From: Paenibacillus swuensis
GTDB taxonomy: Bacteria > Bacillota > Bacilli > Paenibacillales > DY6
Direction: 5' to 3'
DNA: 64,000 bases
NCBI RefSeq assembly: GCF_001644605.1
Contig: NZ_CP011388.1
Location: 1,721,001 to 1,785,000, forward strand
Shown: piece by piece, positions 1 through 7,959 of the stretch
Layout of the letters: the number at the start of each line of letters is the position of its first letter
Numbering within the stretch: the first letter of the stretch is position 1
The notes under the pieces: model-generated
Told to the model about the DNA's origin: nothing
Seen by the model: only the letters and a program-made list of their open reading frames with translations
Databases searched by the model: none
Translations under genes and position numbers: made by a program

Positions 1-522
1 GCACACCTTGTCGGGCAATGTCTTGCATTTCCGTAAAGGATAGAGCCGGTCCAGCAGCTTCTTCGTCTCCTGAGCCGCGTAGGCGTTCGGGTAAGGGCCA
101 AAGTACTTCGCCTTATCCTTAACAACCCTGCGGGTAACTTCCAGTCGAGGATGGGCTTCGTTCGTTATTTTGATATAAGGGAAAGACTTATCATCCTTCA
201 GCAACACATTGTACCGTGGATTATACTTCTTAATTAAGTTACATTCTAAAATCAGCGCCTCCATATTGGAGGAAGTTACGATATATTCCAAGTCGCATAT
301 TTCCGAAACGAGCTTCGCCGTCTTGCCGTCATGACTTCCTGTGAAGTAAGAACGCACCCGGTTCTTCAATACTTTGGCCTTACCCACATAGATTACAGTA
401 TTCTCGGCATTCTTCATCAGGTAGCAGCCCGGTTTATCCGGTAACAACGCCAGTTTCTGACGAATCTTCTCCATAATGGCGGCGCGTTCGGCCAAAGCTA
501 TGCGATAGCTGTCGTCTGTCAT
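1..522 (-). CDS. uvrC: UvrABC excinuclease subunit C, 5' part (runs off window start)
   Basis: Reading the minus strand from ATG at 522 gives an N-terminus typical of UvrC: a GIY-YIG nuclease domain with [11 protein letters not shown], then [18 protein letters not shown], and later [13 protein letters not shown] and [28 protein letters not shown]. UvrC makes the incisions on both sides of a lesion in nucleotide excision repair. 174 codons are present; the rest lies before base 1. The ATG at 526 is out of frame; a GAGAGG lies about nine bases before the chosen start. An intrinsic terminator separates it from the araC gene upstream, so it probably needs its own promoter or read-through. Identity is clear from the family signature. 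Confidence 0.95.
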   Translation of the reverse strand, partial: MTDDSYRIALAERAAIMEKIRQKLALLPDKPGCYLMKNAENTVIYVGKAKVLKNRVRSYFTGSHDGKTAKLVSEICDLEYIVTSSNMEALILECNLIKKYNPRYNVLLKDDKSFPYIKITNEAHPRLEVTRRVVKDKAKYFGPYPNAYAAQETKKLLDRLYPLRKCKTLPDKVC

Positions 523-548
523 CCATGTCTACCTCTCTTCCAATGAGC

Positions 549-590
549 AAAAAAACGTATATCTGCTATTGTAACACAGATCATACGTTC
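549..590 (-). terminator. Intrinsic terminator after the AraC-type regulator gene
   Basis: On the minus strand an 11-12 bp stem (ACGTATGATCTG pairing with CAGATATACGT, one bulge) is followed by seven T. It lies 44 bases past the stop of the AraC gene and just before uvrC. Confidence 0.8.
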
Positions 591-633
591 TTCCGAGCGA
601 TAGCTTATTCCATTTTATTGGGTCAGGATGGGG

Positions 634-1575
634 TCACGCTTGTTGATTCAACCGGCGATATTCCGTGGGCGTCATCCCATATTTCTGTTTAAACACAGGA
701 AATAAATAGTTGGTCGAATTATATCCGTTGGCTAACGCGATTTCCTCAACGTTCCGATCCCCTGTCAATAAATCCGAGCAGATTCGCGTCAACCGCACTT
801 GCTCCAGCAAGCCCCGAAAGGTGATCTTGCCTTCGTCGCGAAAGATTCGCTGCAATTGCCTCGGGCTGATGCCCACCACAGTCGCAACCTCGTCCAATGA
901 CACGGGCCGGGATGCGTTGTCATCAATATACTGCTTCGCGCGTTCGAAACGGTGAACCGACATGTTACGTTCGGGAATTCCCCCGGCGGCATATTCATCC
1001 GCTGAAAACACGCGTACCGATCGCAGCAGGATTTGCGTAATAGCGGCTTTGAGCGAAGTATAGAAGCCGATCTTCTGCTCCTCCCACACCTTGTAGGCGT
1101 CCAGGAAGCACCCCATCGCATGAAACCGATCCGCCACCGGAACCGAGGGGAGTGTCCGCAGCATCTCAATGCATTGTTCCGCCTCCCGATGTTCGATACC
1201 GAAGCCCCAATCTTCAGCATCATGCACGGACTGCGGTAACGGCGTAATATCACAATGGAGACACAGCTCATACATCGGATCCTGCTCATCGGACCACTGT
1301 TGGTGCAGCACGCCGGGAGCCGTAATGTAGAACATGCCTTCGTGCAGTTCATATTCTACGCCTGCCAGATTTACCGTACCTTTGCCCTTGGGAATGAAAT
1401 GCAATTCAAACTCCGAATGTTGATGAAAGGGGATGAGGTTGCCCGGCGGAAACTGGGTCAGGTGACAGTGCAGTACACGAATCCCAAACCCGCCCCAACG
1501 GAATTGCAGATCCAACCGATCCAAGGCATCCCACTTTCCTTCCATACGGGCAAAAGAAAATGAACTGTTGGGCAT
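634..1575 (-). CDS. AraC-family transcriptional regulator with cupin sensor domain
   Basis: A 313-residue regulator. Residues about 25-110 form a cupin-like AraC ligand-binding domain (HQHSEFELHFIPKG, GMFYITAPGVLHQQW). Residues about 208-310 form the double helix-turn-helix of AraC/XylS proteins (SLDEVATVVGISPRQLQRIF; VEEIALANGYNSTNYLFPVFKQKYGMTPTEYRR). Such proteins usually activate sugar-use genes on binding a carbohydrate. It lies 33 bases after the Gfo/Idh/MocA oxidoreductase gene, in the same direction, so both are probably one transcript. The ligand is unknown. Confidence 0.9.
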   Translation of the reverse strand: MPNSSFSFARMEGKWDALDRLDLQFRWGGFGIRVLHCHLTQFPPGNLIPFHQHSEFELHFIPKGKGTVNLAGVEYELHEGMFYITAPGVLHQQWSDEQDPMYELCLHCDITPLPQSVHDAEDWGFGIEHREAEQCIEMLRTLPSVPVADRFHAMGCFLDAYKVWEEQKIGFYTSLKAAITQILLRSVRVFSADEYAAGGIPERNMSVHRFERAKQYIDDNASRPVSLDEVATVVGISPRQLQRIFRDEGKITFRGLLEQVRLTRICSDLLTGDRNVEEIALANGYNSTNYLFPVFKQKYGMTPTEYRRLNQQA

Positions 1576-1608
1576 ACCTCTCCCCCTCTCTTCCCAATCC
1601 TATCTTTC

Positions 1609-2598
1609 TTATGCCTGAAGTTCGCTTAAACGAATCGATCTGCCTTCCGTAACCGAACGATTGGAAGCTTCCATCAAGCGGGTGAGATCTGCCGCCAGAG
1701 CTACATTCTCGTCCGGTTTCGTACCGTTCTGAATGTGGCTTACCCACTGTTGGTATGCGGTAGGCAACCGGTCTCCGATGGCGATCTCTTCCCACTCGCC
1801 GCTTAGCTGATTACTGCGCACCTTCAGCGTACCGTTCTGGAACCCGTAGAACAGAGTTCCTTCCGTGCCGTGAATTTCAATAGAGAACGGGGAATGACTG
1901 TTTACGAAACCCGCTTCCACGATGCCGATCGCGCCGTTCTCATAAGAAAGAATGGACACCGCGTTGTCTTCCACTTCTTTGCCTGTCACGTAGCCATAAG
2001 AGGCAAATACGCTTTGCGGCAGACCCAGGAACAGCCTTACCAGATACATCGGGTGGCAGCCCAAATCGATAAGCGCTCCGCCGGCACATTGTTCCTTGGA
2101 ATAAAAGTGTGCAGGCAGCCAGTCGGCTGTAGCTCCGTTATGGGATAATCTAACGCGGGCTTGTGTTAAGCGGCCCAATGAACCTTCTTCAACCAGCTTC
2201 CGAATAGGCTGTGTATAGTTATCATAAAGGCGCGGTAAGGATACGGAGAGGGTAACTCCCGCTTTCTTCACCGCTTCATAAATTTCATTCACTTCTTTCA
2301 GTGTAGGGGCTACCACTTTCTCAGTGAAGATGTGTTTACCCGCTTGGGCTGCTTTCACCATAACATCACGGTGTACGTTTGTCGGTGTGTCAATGACAAC
2401 AGCGTCAATGTCATCACGGCCCAGCAGTTCATCCAATGACTCTATAAACGGAGCATCGTATTTCTCAGACATGGCTTTTCCGCGTTCAGGGATCTCATCC
2501 CAAATGGCGACGATTTCGGTGTCAGGATGGTTTAATACTTCACGTGTATAATCTTCCGCGTGTACGTGCCAATAGCTAATCATTCCGATGCGAATCAA
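1609..2598 (-). CDS. Gfo/Idh/MocA-family NAD(P)-dependent oxidoreductase
   Basis: About 329 residues. It has an N-terminal Rossmann fold (IRIGMISYWHVHAEDY, lacking the usual GxGxxG) and the family motif in the variant form FTEKVVAPTLKEV, where most members have EKP. The C-terminal half matches GFO_IDH_MocA_C (GGALIDLGCHPMYLVRLFLG). Substrates of this family are sugars, inositols or derivatives. Start choice: an open GTG at 2607 overlaps the Shine-Dalgarno GAGGAG (2607-2612), so the TTG at 2598, eight bases after it, is preferred. It precedes the AraC regulator gene, which may control it. Substrate cannot be told. Confidence 0.88.
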   Translation of the reverse strand: MIRIGMISYWHVHAEDYTREVLNHPDTEIVAIWDEIPERGKAMSEKYDAPFIESLDELLGRDDIDAVVIDTPTNVHRDVMVKAAQAGKHIFTEKVVAPTLKEVNEIYEAVKKAGVTLSVSLPRLYDNYTQPIRKLVEEGSLGRLTQARVRLSHNGATADWLPAHFYSKEQCAGGALIDLGCHPMYLVRLFLGLPQSVFASYGYVTGKEVEDNAVSILSYENGAIGIVEAGFVNSHSPFSIEIHGTEGTLFYGFQNGTLKVRSNQLSGEWEEIAIGDRLPTAYQQWVSHIQNGTKPDENVALAADLTRLMEASNRSVTEGRSIRLSELQA

Positions 2599-2718
2599 GA
2601 AAATCACTCCTCAGTTAACTTTAAATATACGACATAGATTAAAAATATCATACATATATCCCTGAAATGAATGCATTTATGTGTCGTCTTTACTATAATT
2701 TTGCGACAATGGACACAC

Positions 2719-2748
2719 AAAAGGGGACGGTTGCTGCCGTCCCCCTGA
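2719..2748 (-). terminator. Intrinsic terminator of trxA
   Basis: Minus strand: stem GGGGACGG / CCGTCCCC (2723-2730 with 2737-2744), six-base loop, then TTTTG. It is 30 bases past the trxA stop. Confidence 0.8.
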
Positions 2749-2777
2749 TTCCATCATGTATGATTCGCTATTACCAA

Positions 2778-3095
2778 TTAGATGTGTTTGTTCAGGACGT
2801 TCTTCAATCCGTCCTTGGAGTTGAAACCTACTACTTTATCGACCGGCTGACCGTCTTTAAAGACGATTAGCGTCGGGATACTCATAACGCCGAAACGGGA
2901 AGCCGATTCCGGGTTGTCATCCACGTTAACTTTCGCGATCTTTACTTGTTCGCCAAGCTCTTGATCCAATTCTTCAAGAACCGGAGCGATCATCTTGCAA
3001 GGGCCGCACCATGGTGCCCAGAAATCCACTAATACCGTACCTTGACTCTCCACTTCGGTGCTGAAGGAGTTGTCAGTTACATTCACAATTGCCAT
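2778..3095 (-). CDS. trxA: Thioredoxin
   Basis: A 105-residue thioredoxin with the active site WCGPC at residues 29-33 and the family motifs FWAPWCGPCKMIAPVLEEL, VDDNPESASRFGVMSIPTL (cis-Pro) and VVGFNSKDGL. It reduces protein disulfides in the cytosol with NADPH via thioredoxin reductase. An upstream in-frame ATG exists, but AAGGAGG lies eight bases before the ATG at 3095, which gives the usual thioredoxin length. Monocistronic, with its own terminator and an extended -10 promoter near 3145-3153. Confidence 0.97.
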   Translation of the reverse strand: MAIVNVTDNSFSTEVESQGTVLVDFWAPWCGPCKMIAPVLEELDQELGEQVKIAKVNVDDNPESASRFGVMSIPTLIVFKDGQPVDKVVGFNSKDGLKNVLNKHI

Positions 3096-3144
3096 GGGAA
3101 AAGCCTCCTTATCCTGATTAAACACAAGTTACTTCAACATGTAA

Positions 3145-3153
3145 AGTATACCA
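3145..3153 (-). promoter_or_regulatory. Extended -10 promoter of trxA
   Basis: The minus strand reads TGGTATACT, a TGn extended -10 box, about 50 bases upstream of the trxA start; the -35 17 bases further up is weak (TCGCAT). Confidence 0.5.
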
Positions 3154-3204
3154 TAACCGAACAAATTATGCGAAACCCGCCTCACTTTGTTCACGGTTAT
3201 AGCC

Positions 3205-3233
3205 TTTACACCCAATCATAGGTTGGGTATACT
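3205..3233 (+). promoter_or_regulatory. SigA-type promoter of the 52-residue membrane protein gene, with an inverted repeat as spacer
   Basis: TTTACA (3205-3210), 17-base spacer, TATACT (3228-3233). The spacer begins CCCAA and ends TTGGG, so a CCCAA-N7-TTGGG inverted repeat fills exactly the space between the boxes and could be an operator. The transcript would have a leader of about 95 bases. Confidence 0.6.
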
Positions 3234-3332
3234 GGTTATATATAAAATACCCGATCTGTGCAGAAAGTGAAACTTGAACTTCTACATAGATTACTGCTTA
3301 GGATTCCACCCCAATGCTAGGAGGAGTTACAG

Positions 3333-3491
3333 ATGAATAAAGTGGTTTATGACGTGAATGATCCGAGATCGCATCCGAATGAGGAACCGCGTGACGATCT
3401 GTTCGACCTGATGTTCGGTTTCGGCGCGATGTTCATCGGTATGTTCGGTGTTGCTACGATCGCAACGATTGTTGCCTTGTTTGTAAAGTAA
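3333..3491 (+). CDS. Small membrane protein, 52 residues
   Basis: A short reading frame with a strong AGGAGGAG Shine-Dalgarno six bases before ATG. The product starts with a charged, Asp/Glu/Pro-rich stretch (about residues 1-24), followed by one Phe/Met/Gly-rich transmembrane helix (LMFGFGAMFIGMFGVATIAT) reaching nearly to the C-terminus. It has its own promoter and a strong terminator, so it is very probably expressed. I do not recognise a family; function unknown. It is transcribed away from trxA. Confidence 0.8.
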   Translation: MNKVVYDVNDPRSHPNEEPRDDLFDLMFGFGAMFIGMFGVATIATIVALFVK

Positions 3492-3507
3492 ATTCCACGC
3501 TACATAT

Positions 3508-3537
3508 AAGAAGCCCTCTCGCGAGAGAGGGCTTCTT
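3508..3537. terminator. Bidirectional terminator between the 52-residue protein gene and the stress-protein gene
   Basis: A 13-bp perfect stem (AAGAAGCCCTCTC with GAGAGGGCTTCTT) around GCGA, located between two convergent genes. Confidence 0.8.
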
Positions 3538-3567
3538 TGGTTAGGTGATTATAAGGTGTCCTTTATT

Positions 3568-4146
3568 TTATATACGATTGTTGCGGCCTGTTAGGATCTC
3601 GTCGCCTGTAAGTTGATTCGTATCCAGACTACGACCATCCGTAGACAGGTTATATGAATCCGCGTTCAGGGTGCCGTATTTGCGGAAGATGTCATATACG
3701 CGACCTCTGCGATCTCCGTCCGCATCCACCATGACCAGGAGCTTATCCTCTTTAACAAAGGCATCATAACGCTCCGCCTCATCCTCCGGAATACCCAGGC
3801 CGATCAGACCGCCTACAATCCCGCCTGCTCCGGCGCCAACGGCCGCTCCTGTTAACGCAGCCGCAATCGGTCCAGCCGCTATGATGGGGCCGATACCCGG
3901 AATCGCTAATGCGCCAATCCCTGCCAGCAAACCTGTCAAACCGCCAAGCACACCGCCCGTTGCCGCGCCCGTTGCTACACCTTCAGGCGCTTTCGTGCCT
4001 GTCATGTCACCTACATAATTCATGTCATCTTTGTTGCGGCTGATTACCGAAATATCATTCGAGGAATATCCTAGACTTTTCAAATCCTCAATCGCCTTAA
4101 CCGCTTCTTGTTCTGTGTTAAATACGCCTACAATATTGTTCGTCAT
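3568..4146 (-). CDS. General stress 17M-like (YflT-type) protein with glycine-zipper core
   Basis: About 192 residues. Residues 1-50 resemble the heat-induced stress protein YflT/17M domain (IVGVFNTEQEAVKAIEDLKSLGYSSNDISVIS). The middle (about 60-130) is a Gly/Ala-rich stretch with glycine-zipper spacing (GAATGGVLGGLTGLLAGIGA), expected to be membrane-associated or oligomerising. The C-terminus is hydrophilic. Start at 4146 chosen because GGAGG lies nine bases before it; further in-frame ATGs upstream overlap that Shine-Dalgarno site. Relatives in Bacillus belong to the general stress response, but a convincing SigB promoter was not found here. Confidence 0.8.
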   Translation of the reverse strand: MTNNIVGVFNTEQEAVKAIEDLKSLGYSSNDISVISRNKDDMNYVGDMTGTKAPEGVATGAATGGVLGGLTGLLAGIGALAIPGIGPIIAAGPIAAALTGAAVGAGAGGIVGGLIGLGIPEDEAERYDAFVKEDKLLVMVDADGDRRGRVYDIFRKYGTLNADSYNLSTDGRSLDTNQLTGDEILTGRNNRI

Positions 4147-4248
4147 GTTCATCATCCTCCGTTTTCGTAGTTTCATATTTTCTGGTAAGTTGAACTGTTC
4201 TCTATTAACCGCCCTGCGAAGAATAAAACCATTTCTGTGAATTTTTTA

Positions 4249-4284
4249 ATAAAAAACGCCCTGACCTAAAGGTCAAGACGCTAC
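4249..4284 (-). terminator. Terminator of the sugar ABC transporter operon
   Basis: Minus strand stem GCGTCTTGACC / GGTCAGGGCGT (with G-T pairs) around TTTA, followed by six T, directly after the solute-binding protein stop. Confidence 0.75.
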
Positions 4285-4293
4285 AACATATGC

Positions 4294-5835
4294 TTATTTT
4301 GTACCTAGGAACGCATCAAACTGCTTCTGCTTCTCGGCGATCACTTTCTCCAATCCCGCCGCTTTTTGCTTGCTGATATACTTTGGCAACACTTCTTCTG
4401 GATCAACCGCACCGGTTTCAAGACTGGCTGTAAATTCCGCCCCGATGTTTGTCAATACGGCCATTTCCGACTTGACGGGCTCCGGATCGAATGTGAAACC
4501 AAGACCCGGCGAAGCTTTGGCGCTGTCATTAAACTTGCGGAAGTTATCCCACTTGGCAGGATCTTCATTATCCCACAGAAAGCTAAGGAACTGATCGCCG
4601 AACATCCAAGCGGAACCATGATTATACGGACGGTTCGCCGGATCCGCACCTTCCGGAAGTTTGATGACATTATCCGATACCTTCACATAATGCGTTCCTT
4701 CAATACCCCAATCCAACAGATTCAGCAACTCTTTGTCGACATGCAACAGGTTGATCAGCATCATGGCGCGTTCCGGATTGCCGGAGGTTTTGGAGATCCC
4801 TAACATCGAGTTCGTCGTATCCCCGGTTGTAATGTAAGGGGGCGTGATTTCAATTTGAGTCAGCGGGAAGCCTACGGATCCTTCCATTTCTTTATCTTTG
4901 CCGGGCTTCAAACTTTCCGGCCACATAAACACCTTACCGGTCTTGGCGGTTTCATTCGCCAGCAACTTAGACGTGGCAGCGTCTTTGTTAATATAGCCTT
5001 TCGTATACCATGAACGCATTAACTTTAACGTATCCAGGTAGGACGGGTCCTCCAGACGGTTCACGATCTTCGTCTCGGTATTGGCGGAACGGATGGCGCC
5101 TGGAATGGAAGCATCTCCTAATGAGTCCCATTCGGTAATATAAGTAGGAATGGTTTGGGTTGATGATTGAAACAGAGGTGTCACCCCCGGCTCATTGTCC
5201 TTGATTGTCTTCAGGAAAGGCTCCAGATCGGTCAATGTTTTCACGCTGGTGAAATCCATTTTATACTTCTCGGCAAGGTCTTTCCGGACAATTACGCCCC
5301 GGGAAGCCGCAATCTCCTTATTGGTTGGAATCGCATACAATTTGCCGTTGATAGCCGCTCCTTTCAGGAAATCAGGGTTTTCCGTCTTTATGATGTCTTG
5401 GCCGTATTTCTCCAGCAAGCCGTCAAGTTCCAGGAAGGCGCCCTTCTTTACGTTCTGAGAATGTCCGTTCCAGCTGGCCGTAAACACAACATCCGCCGGT
5501 TCGCCCGTAGCGAACATCAAATTCATCTTATCGTTCCAGGCTCCCCAGTCGATCGCCTGCAAATCCACTTTAGCATTAATCTTTTCCGTTAAAATTTCAT
5601 TCATCTTCGCTTCCACGGCTTTCTCATCCGGCTGCTCCGTGCCCGGGTAAATGAATGAGATGGTATAAGGCTTCAGATCATCTGTCTTTCCCTCTTCCTT
5701 CGTTGTTTCCGATGAAGGTTCTTTAGTTTCCGTACCCGTGCCGTTAACGTTGTTCGCATTGTTGCCGCCGCATGCGGTCAGCATCAGGGAAACGCTTAGA
5801 ACAGCGCCTAACAATACATTCATTCTTTGTTTCAT
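4294..5835 (-). CDS. Extracellular solute-binding lipoprotein of a sugar ABC importer (LplA-like)
   Basis: A 513-residue lipoprotein with signal peptide and lipobox LTAC (Cys at residue 22), then a low-complexity Asn/Thr/Glu linker (about 24-50) and a family 1 extracellular solute-binding fold (ISFIYPGTEQPDEKAVEAKMNEIL, DVVFTASWNG, AIPTNKEIA). The length and motifs match the LplA/YtcQ group, which in Paenibacillus often binds oligosaccharides such as aldouronates. It is the last gene of an operon with two permease genes and lacks an ATPase gene, as is usual for systems served by a shared MsmX-type ATPase. Substrate is inferred from context only. Confidence 0.9.
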   Translation of the reverse strand: MKQRMNVLLGAVLSVSLMLTACGGNNANNVNGTGTETKEPSSETTKEEGKTDDLKPYTISFIYPGTEQPDEKAVEAKMNEILTEKINAKVDLQAIDWGAWNDKMNLMFATGEPADVVFTASWNGHSQNVKKGAFLELDGLLEKYGQDIIKTENPDFLKGAAINGKLYAIPTNKEIAASRGVIVRKDLAEKYKMDFTSVKTLTDLEPFLKTIKDNEPGVTPLFQSSTQTIPTYITEWDSLGDASIPGAIRSANTETKIVNRLEDPSYLDTLKLMRSWYTKGYINKDAATSKLLANETAKTGKVFMWPESLKPGKDKEMEGSVGFPLTQIEITPPYITTGDTTNSMLGISKTSGNPERAMMLINLLHVDKELLNLLDWGIEGTHYVKVSDNVIKLPEGADPANRPYNHGSAWMFGDQFLSFLWDNEDPAKWDNFRKFNDSAKASPGLGFTFDPEPVKSEMAVLTNIGAEFTASLETGAVDPEEVLPKYISKQKAAGLEKVIAEKQKQFDAFLGTK

Positions 5836-5923
5836 GGTAGAGCCTCCCTTTTCTTATTCCATCATATATGCTATCCAGCGCAGCTGGGAATAGCTGATTG
5901 TTGATTCTTGCCGGGCGACTCTA

Positions 5924-6835
5924 TTACCCCTTGATAGCCCCTACCATTAATCCTTTGACAAAATAACGCTGAAAGAACGGATAGGCTAACACAATCGGAC
6001 CAATGCCTATGATGCACATCGCCATTCTGACGGTTTCCGAAGGCGTTTCCAGTAAAGATCCGCCTTGGGAAGCACCCTGGGCTGCTTGTGCGTTGGAGGT
6101 GAGGTATTGGATGTTCAGCATCGTTTTGTACATGAGATATTGCAGAGAAACTTTGGAGCTGTCCGTAATGTACAGCAAGCTCATGAACCAGTCATTCCAA
6201 TAATTCAAGGTAGTGAATAATCCCACTGTTGCCAATGCGGGTGTAGACAACGGCAGCACAATCCGCAGGAAAATACGGAATTCTCCCGCACCGTCGATCT
6301 TTGCGGATTCTATTAACTCCCCAGGGAGTCCTTTGAAGAAAGTTCTTAATATCAGTACAAAGAAAGGACCCACCATGAGAGGGATAATTAAAGCCCACAA
6401 GCTGTCCTTCAGATCAAGCATCTTAACGTACACCATGTACCAGGAAACCAACCCGCCGTTAAAGAGCATGGTGAAGAATACCAGAAACGAAAACAATTTA
6501 CGATGCGGAAAGTCATTCCTTGCGATCGGGTAAGCGTACAAAGCCATGATTAAAACGCCAAGCACGGTTCCCGTAATCGTTACCAACAACGTAACTCCGT
6601 AGGAGGTGAGAATTTGGCTGGAATCCCGGAACAGGAACTCATAGGCGTAAGTACTGAATTTCTCCGGGAAAAATTTGTAGCCGTTACTCAGAACGGTTTT
6701 CTCATCGGATAAAGAGACGGAAATAACCAGAAATACGGGTATCAAACATAAGCATGTTATGACAATGAACAACAAATGGATGAAGGCTCCGGTTAAAGGA
6801 CTTACCGAATTTATGCCCCGCTTGAATTGAAACAT
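5924..6835 (-). CDS. Sugar ABC transporter permease (LplC/YtcP-like)
   Basis: A 303-residue inner permease with about six transmembrane helices and the cytoplasmic EAA loop in the form ELIESAKIDGAGEFRIFLRIVLPLS, which contacts the ATPase. An open frame extends 42 codons further upstream, but AAGGAGG lies eight bases before ATG 6835 and the extension would run into the upstream permease gene. It follows that gene by 13 bases and precedes the binding-protein gene by 88 bases. Together they import a sugar or oligosaccharide. Confidence 0.92.
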   Translation of the reverse strand: MFQFKRGINSVSPLTGAFIHLLFIVITCLCLIPVFLVISVSLSDEKTVLSNGYKFFPEKFSTYAYEFLFRDSSQILTSYGVTLLVTITGTVLGVLIMALYAYPIARNDFPHRKLFSFLVFFTMLFNGGLVSWYMVYVKMLDLKDSLWALIIPLMVGPFFVLILRTFFKGLPGELIESAKIDGAGEFRIFLRIVLPLSTPALATVGLFTTLNYWNDWFMSLLYITDSSKVSLQYLMYKTMLNIQYLTSNAQAAQGASQGGSLLETPSETVRMAMCIIGIGPIVLAYPFFQRYFVKGLMVGAIKG

Positions 6836-6848
6836 GATGCCAGCCTCC

Positions 6849-7763
6849 TTAGAAAAGCGCGTTATCCTTATTGATTTTGCGTACGATATAGTTGGACAGA
6901 AACACCAGCACGAAGCCCACAAAGGACTGATAGAAGCCTGCGGCCGAAGACATGCCCACATCCCCCATCGTTATGAACGTTCGATAGACGTAGGTGTCGA
7001 TTACATTCGTTGTTTCATAGATTGCGCCGGCATTTAACGGAACCTGGTAGAACAGCCCAAAGTCCGCGTAGAAGATTCGGCCGATCTGCAACAGCGTCAG
7101 GATGACAATCAACGGAGTCAATTGCGGTAAGGTGATTCGGATCGCTTGCTGCCATTTGCTTGCCCCGTCGATTACTGCCGCTTCGTAATATTCACTGTTA
7201 AACGTCACCATCGCAGCCACGAAATACACCATGTAATACCCTATACTTTTCCAGATATTTACGAGAGGCAGAATAAACGGCCAATACTTTGGATCCGCGT
7301 ACCAGTCGGCGGGCTCCCAACCGAACCAGCGGAAGACGGAGGCATTCATATAACCGTTCTCACTGTTCAAAAAAGCATAGACGAGATAACTCACCACGAC
7401 CATGGAGAGAAAGAAAGGAAAGAACATGGCGCTTTGATAGATTTTGTGAAGAACCTTCCCCCTGAGCTCATTCAGAAGCATAGCCAACGAGACGCCAATG
7501 ACAATGTTCATCGTAATAAACACGATATTGTAAAGAAGCGTATTTCGCGTAATGATCCATGCGTCATTGGTGCGGAACAGGAATTCAAAGTTCTTAAACC
7601 CTGCCCAAGGACTTCCGAAAATGCCGTCAGTGTAATTCACATTCTTGAAGGCTATTAACAGACCGAACATGGGAATGTAATTGTTTACGATCAGAATGAT
7701 TGTGGTAGGCAGCAGCATGAGGTATAGAGGCCAATATTTGAAATAACTTCTCGCCGTTTGCAT
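6849..7763 (-). CDS. Sugar ABC transporter permease (LplB-like)
   Basis: A 304-residue permease with six hydrophobic helices, the N-terminal family signature YIPMFGLLIAFKNVNY and the EAA loop YYEAAVIDGASKWQQAIRITLPQL. First gene of the importer operon (LplB, LplC, LplA order). Its promoter region carries the CAGCGTTAGATT-N18-TATACT arrangement also found before the beta-helix gene near 28.2 kb. The divergent neighbour is a YesM-like sensor kinase gene, a common pairing for control of such importers. Confidence 0.92.
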   Translation of the reverse strand: MQTARSYFKYWPLYLMLLPTTIILIVNNYIPMFGLLIAFKNVNYTDGIFGSPWAGFKNFEFLFRTNDAWIITRNTLLYNIVFITMNIVIGVSLAMLLNELRGKVLHKIYQSAMFFPFFLSMVVVSYLVYAFLNSENGYMNASVFRWFGWEPADWYADPKYWPFILPLVNIWKSIGYYMVYFVAAMVTFNSEYYEAAVIDGASKWQQAIRITLPQLTPLIVILTLLQIGRIFYADFGLFYQVPLNAGAIYETTNVIDTYVYRTFITMGDVGMSSAAGFYQSFVGFVLVFLSNYIVRKINKDNALF

Positions 7764-7797
7764 CGGTTCTCACCTGTTCTCTCTATCTTTTGAACCA

Positions 7798-7833
7798 AGT
7801 ATACCGAATGCCCTTGCCCCTAATCTAACGCTG
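7798..7833 (-). promoter_or_regulatory. Importer operon promoter with CAGCGTTAGATT box
   Basis: Read on the minus strand: CAGCGTTAGATT (7833-7822), 18 bases, TATACT (7803-7798), 35 bases before the permease start. The box would sit at or just above the -35 position, as expected for an AraC-type activator site. An identical arrangement lies at 28341-28376. Confidence 0.6.
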
Positions 7834-7959
7834 AGAAGACATGGTGTAGCACTATCATGACATGTTTGTGAAAAGACCGAGGATTAGGCTGGACACGGAA
7901 TGAAAGCGTCACCCATAATGGGAATAGCACAAAGCTGTTCCACAGGAGGGCGCTACCAA

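Noticed and set aside
568-573. TACAAT as -10 of uvrC
   Set aside because: It lies in the loop of the upstream terminator hairpin and lacks a -35.
4147-4245. SigB promoter before the 17M-like stress gene
   Set aside because: Minus strand has GTTTTA and a GGTTAA 13 bases later, but the second element matches GGGTAT poorly; not strong enough to call.
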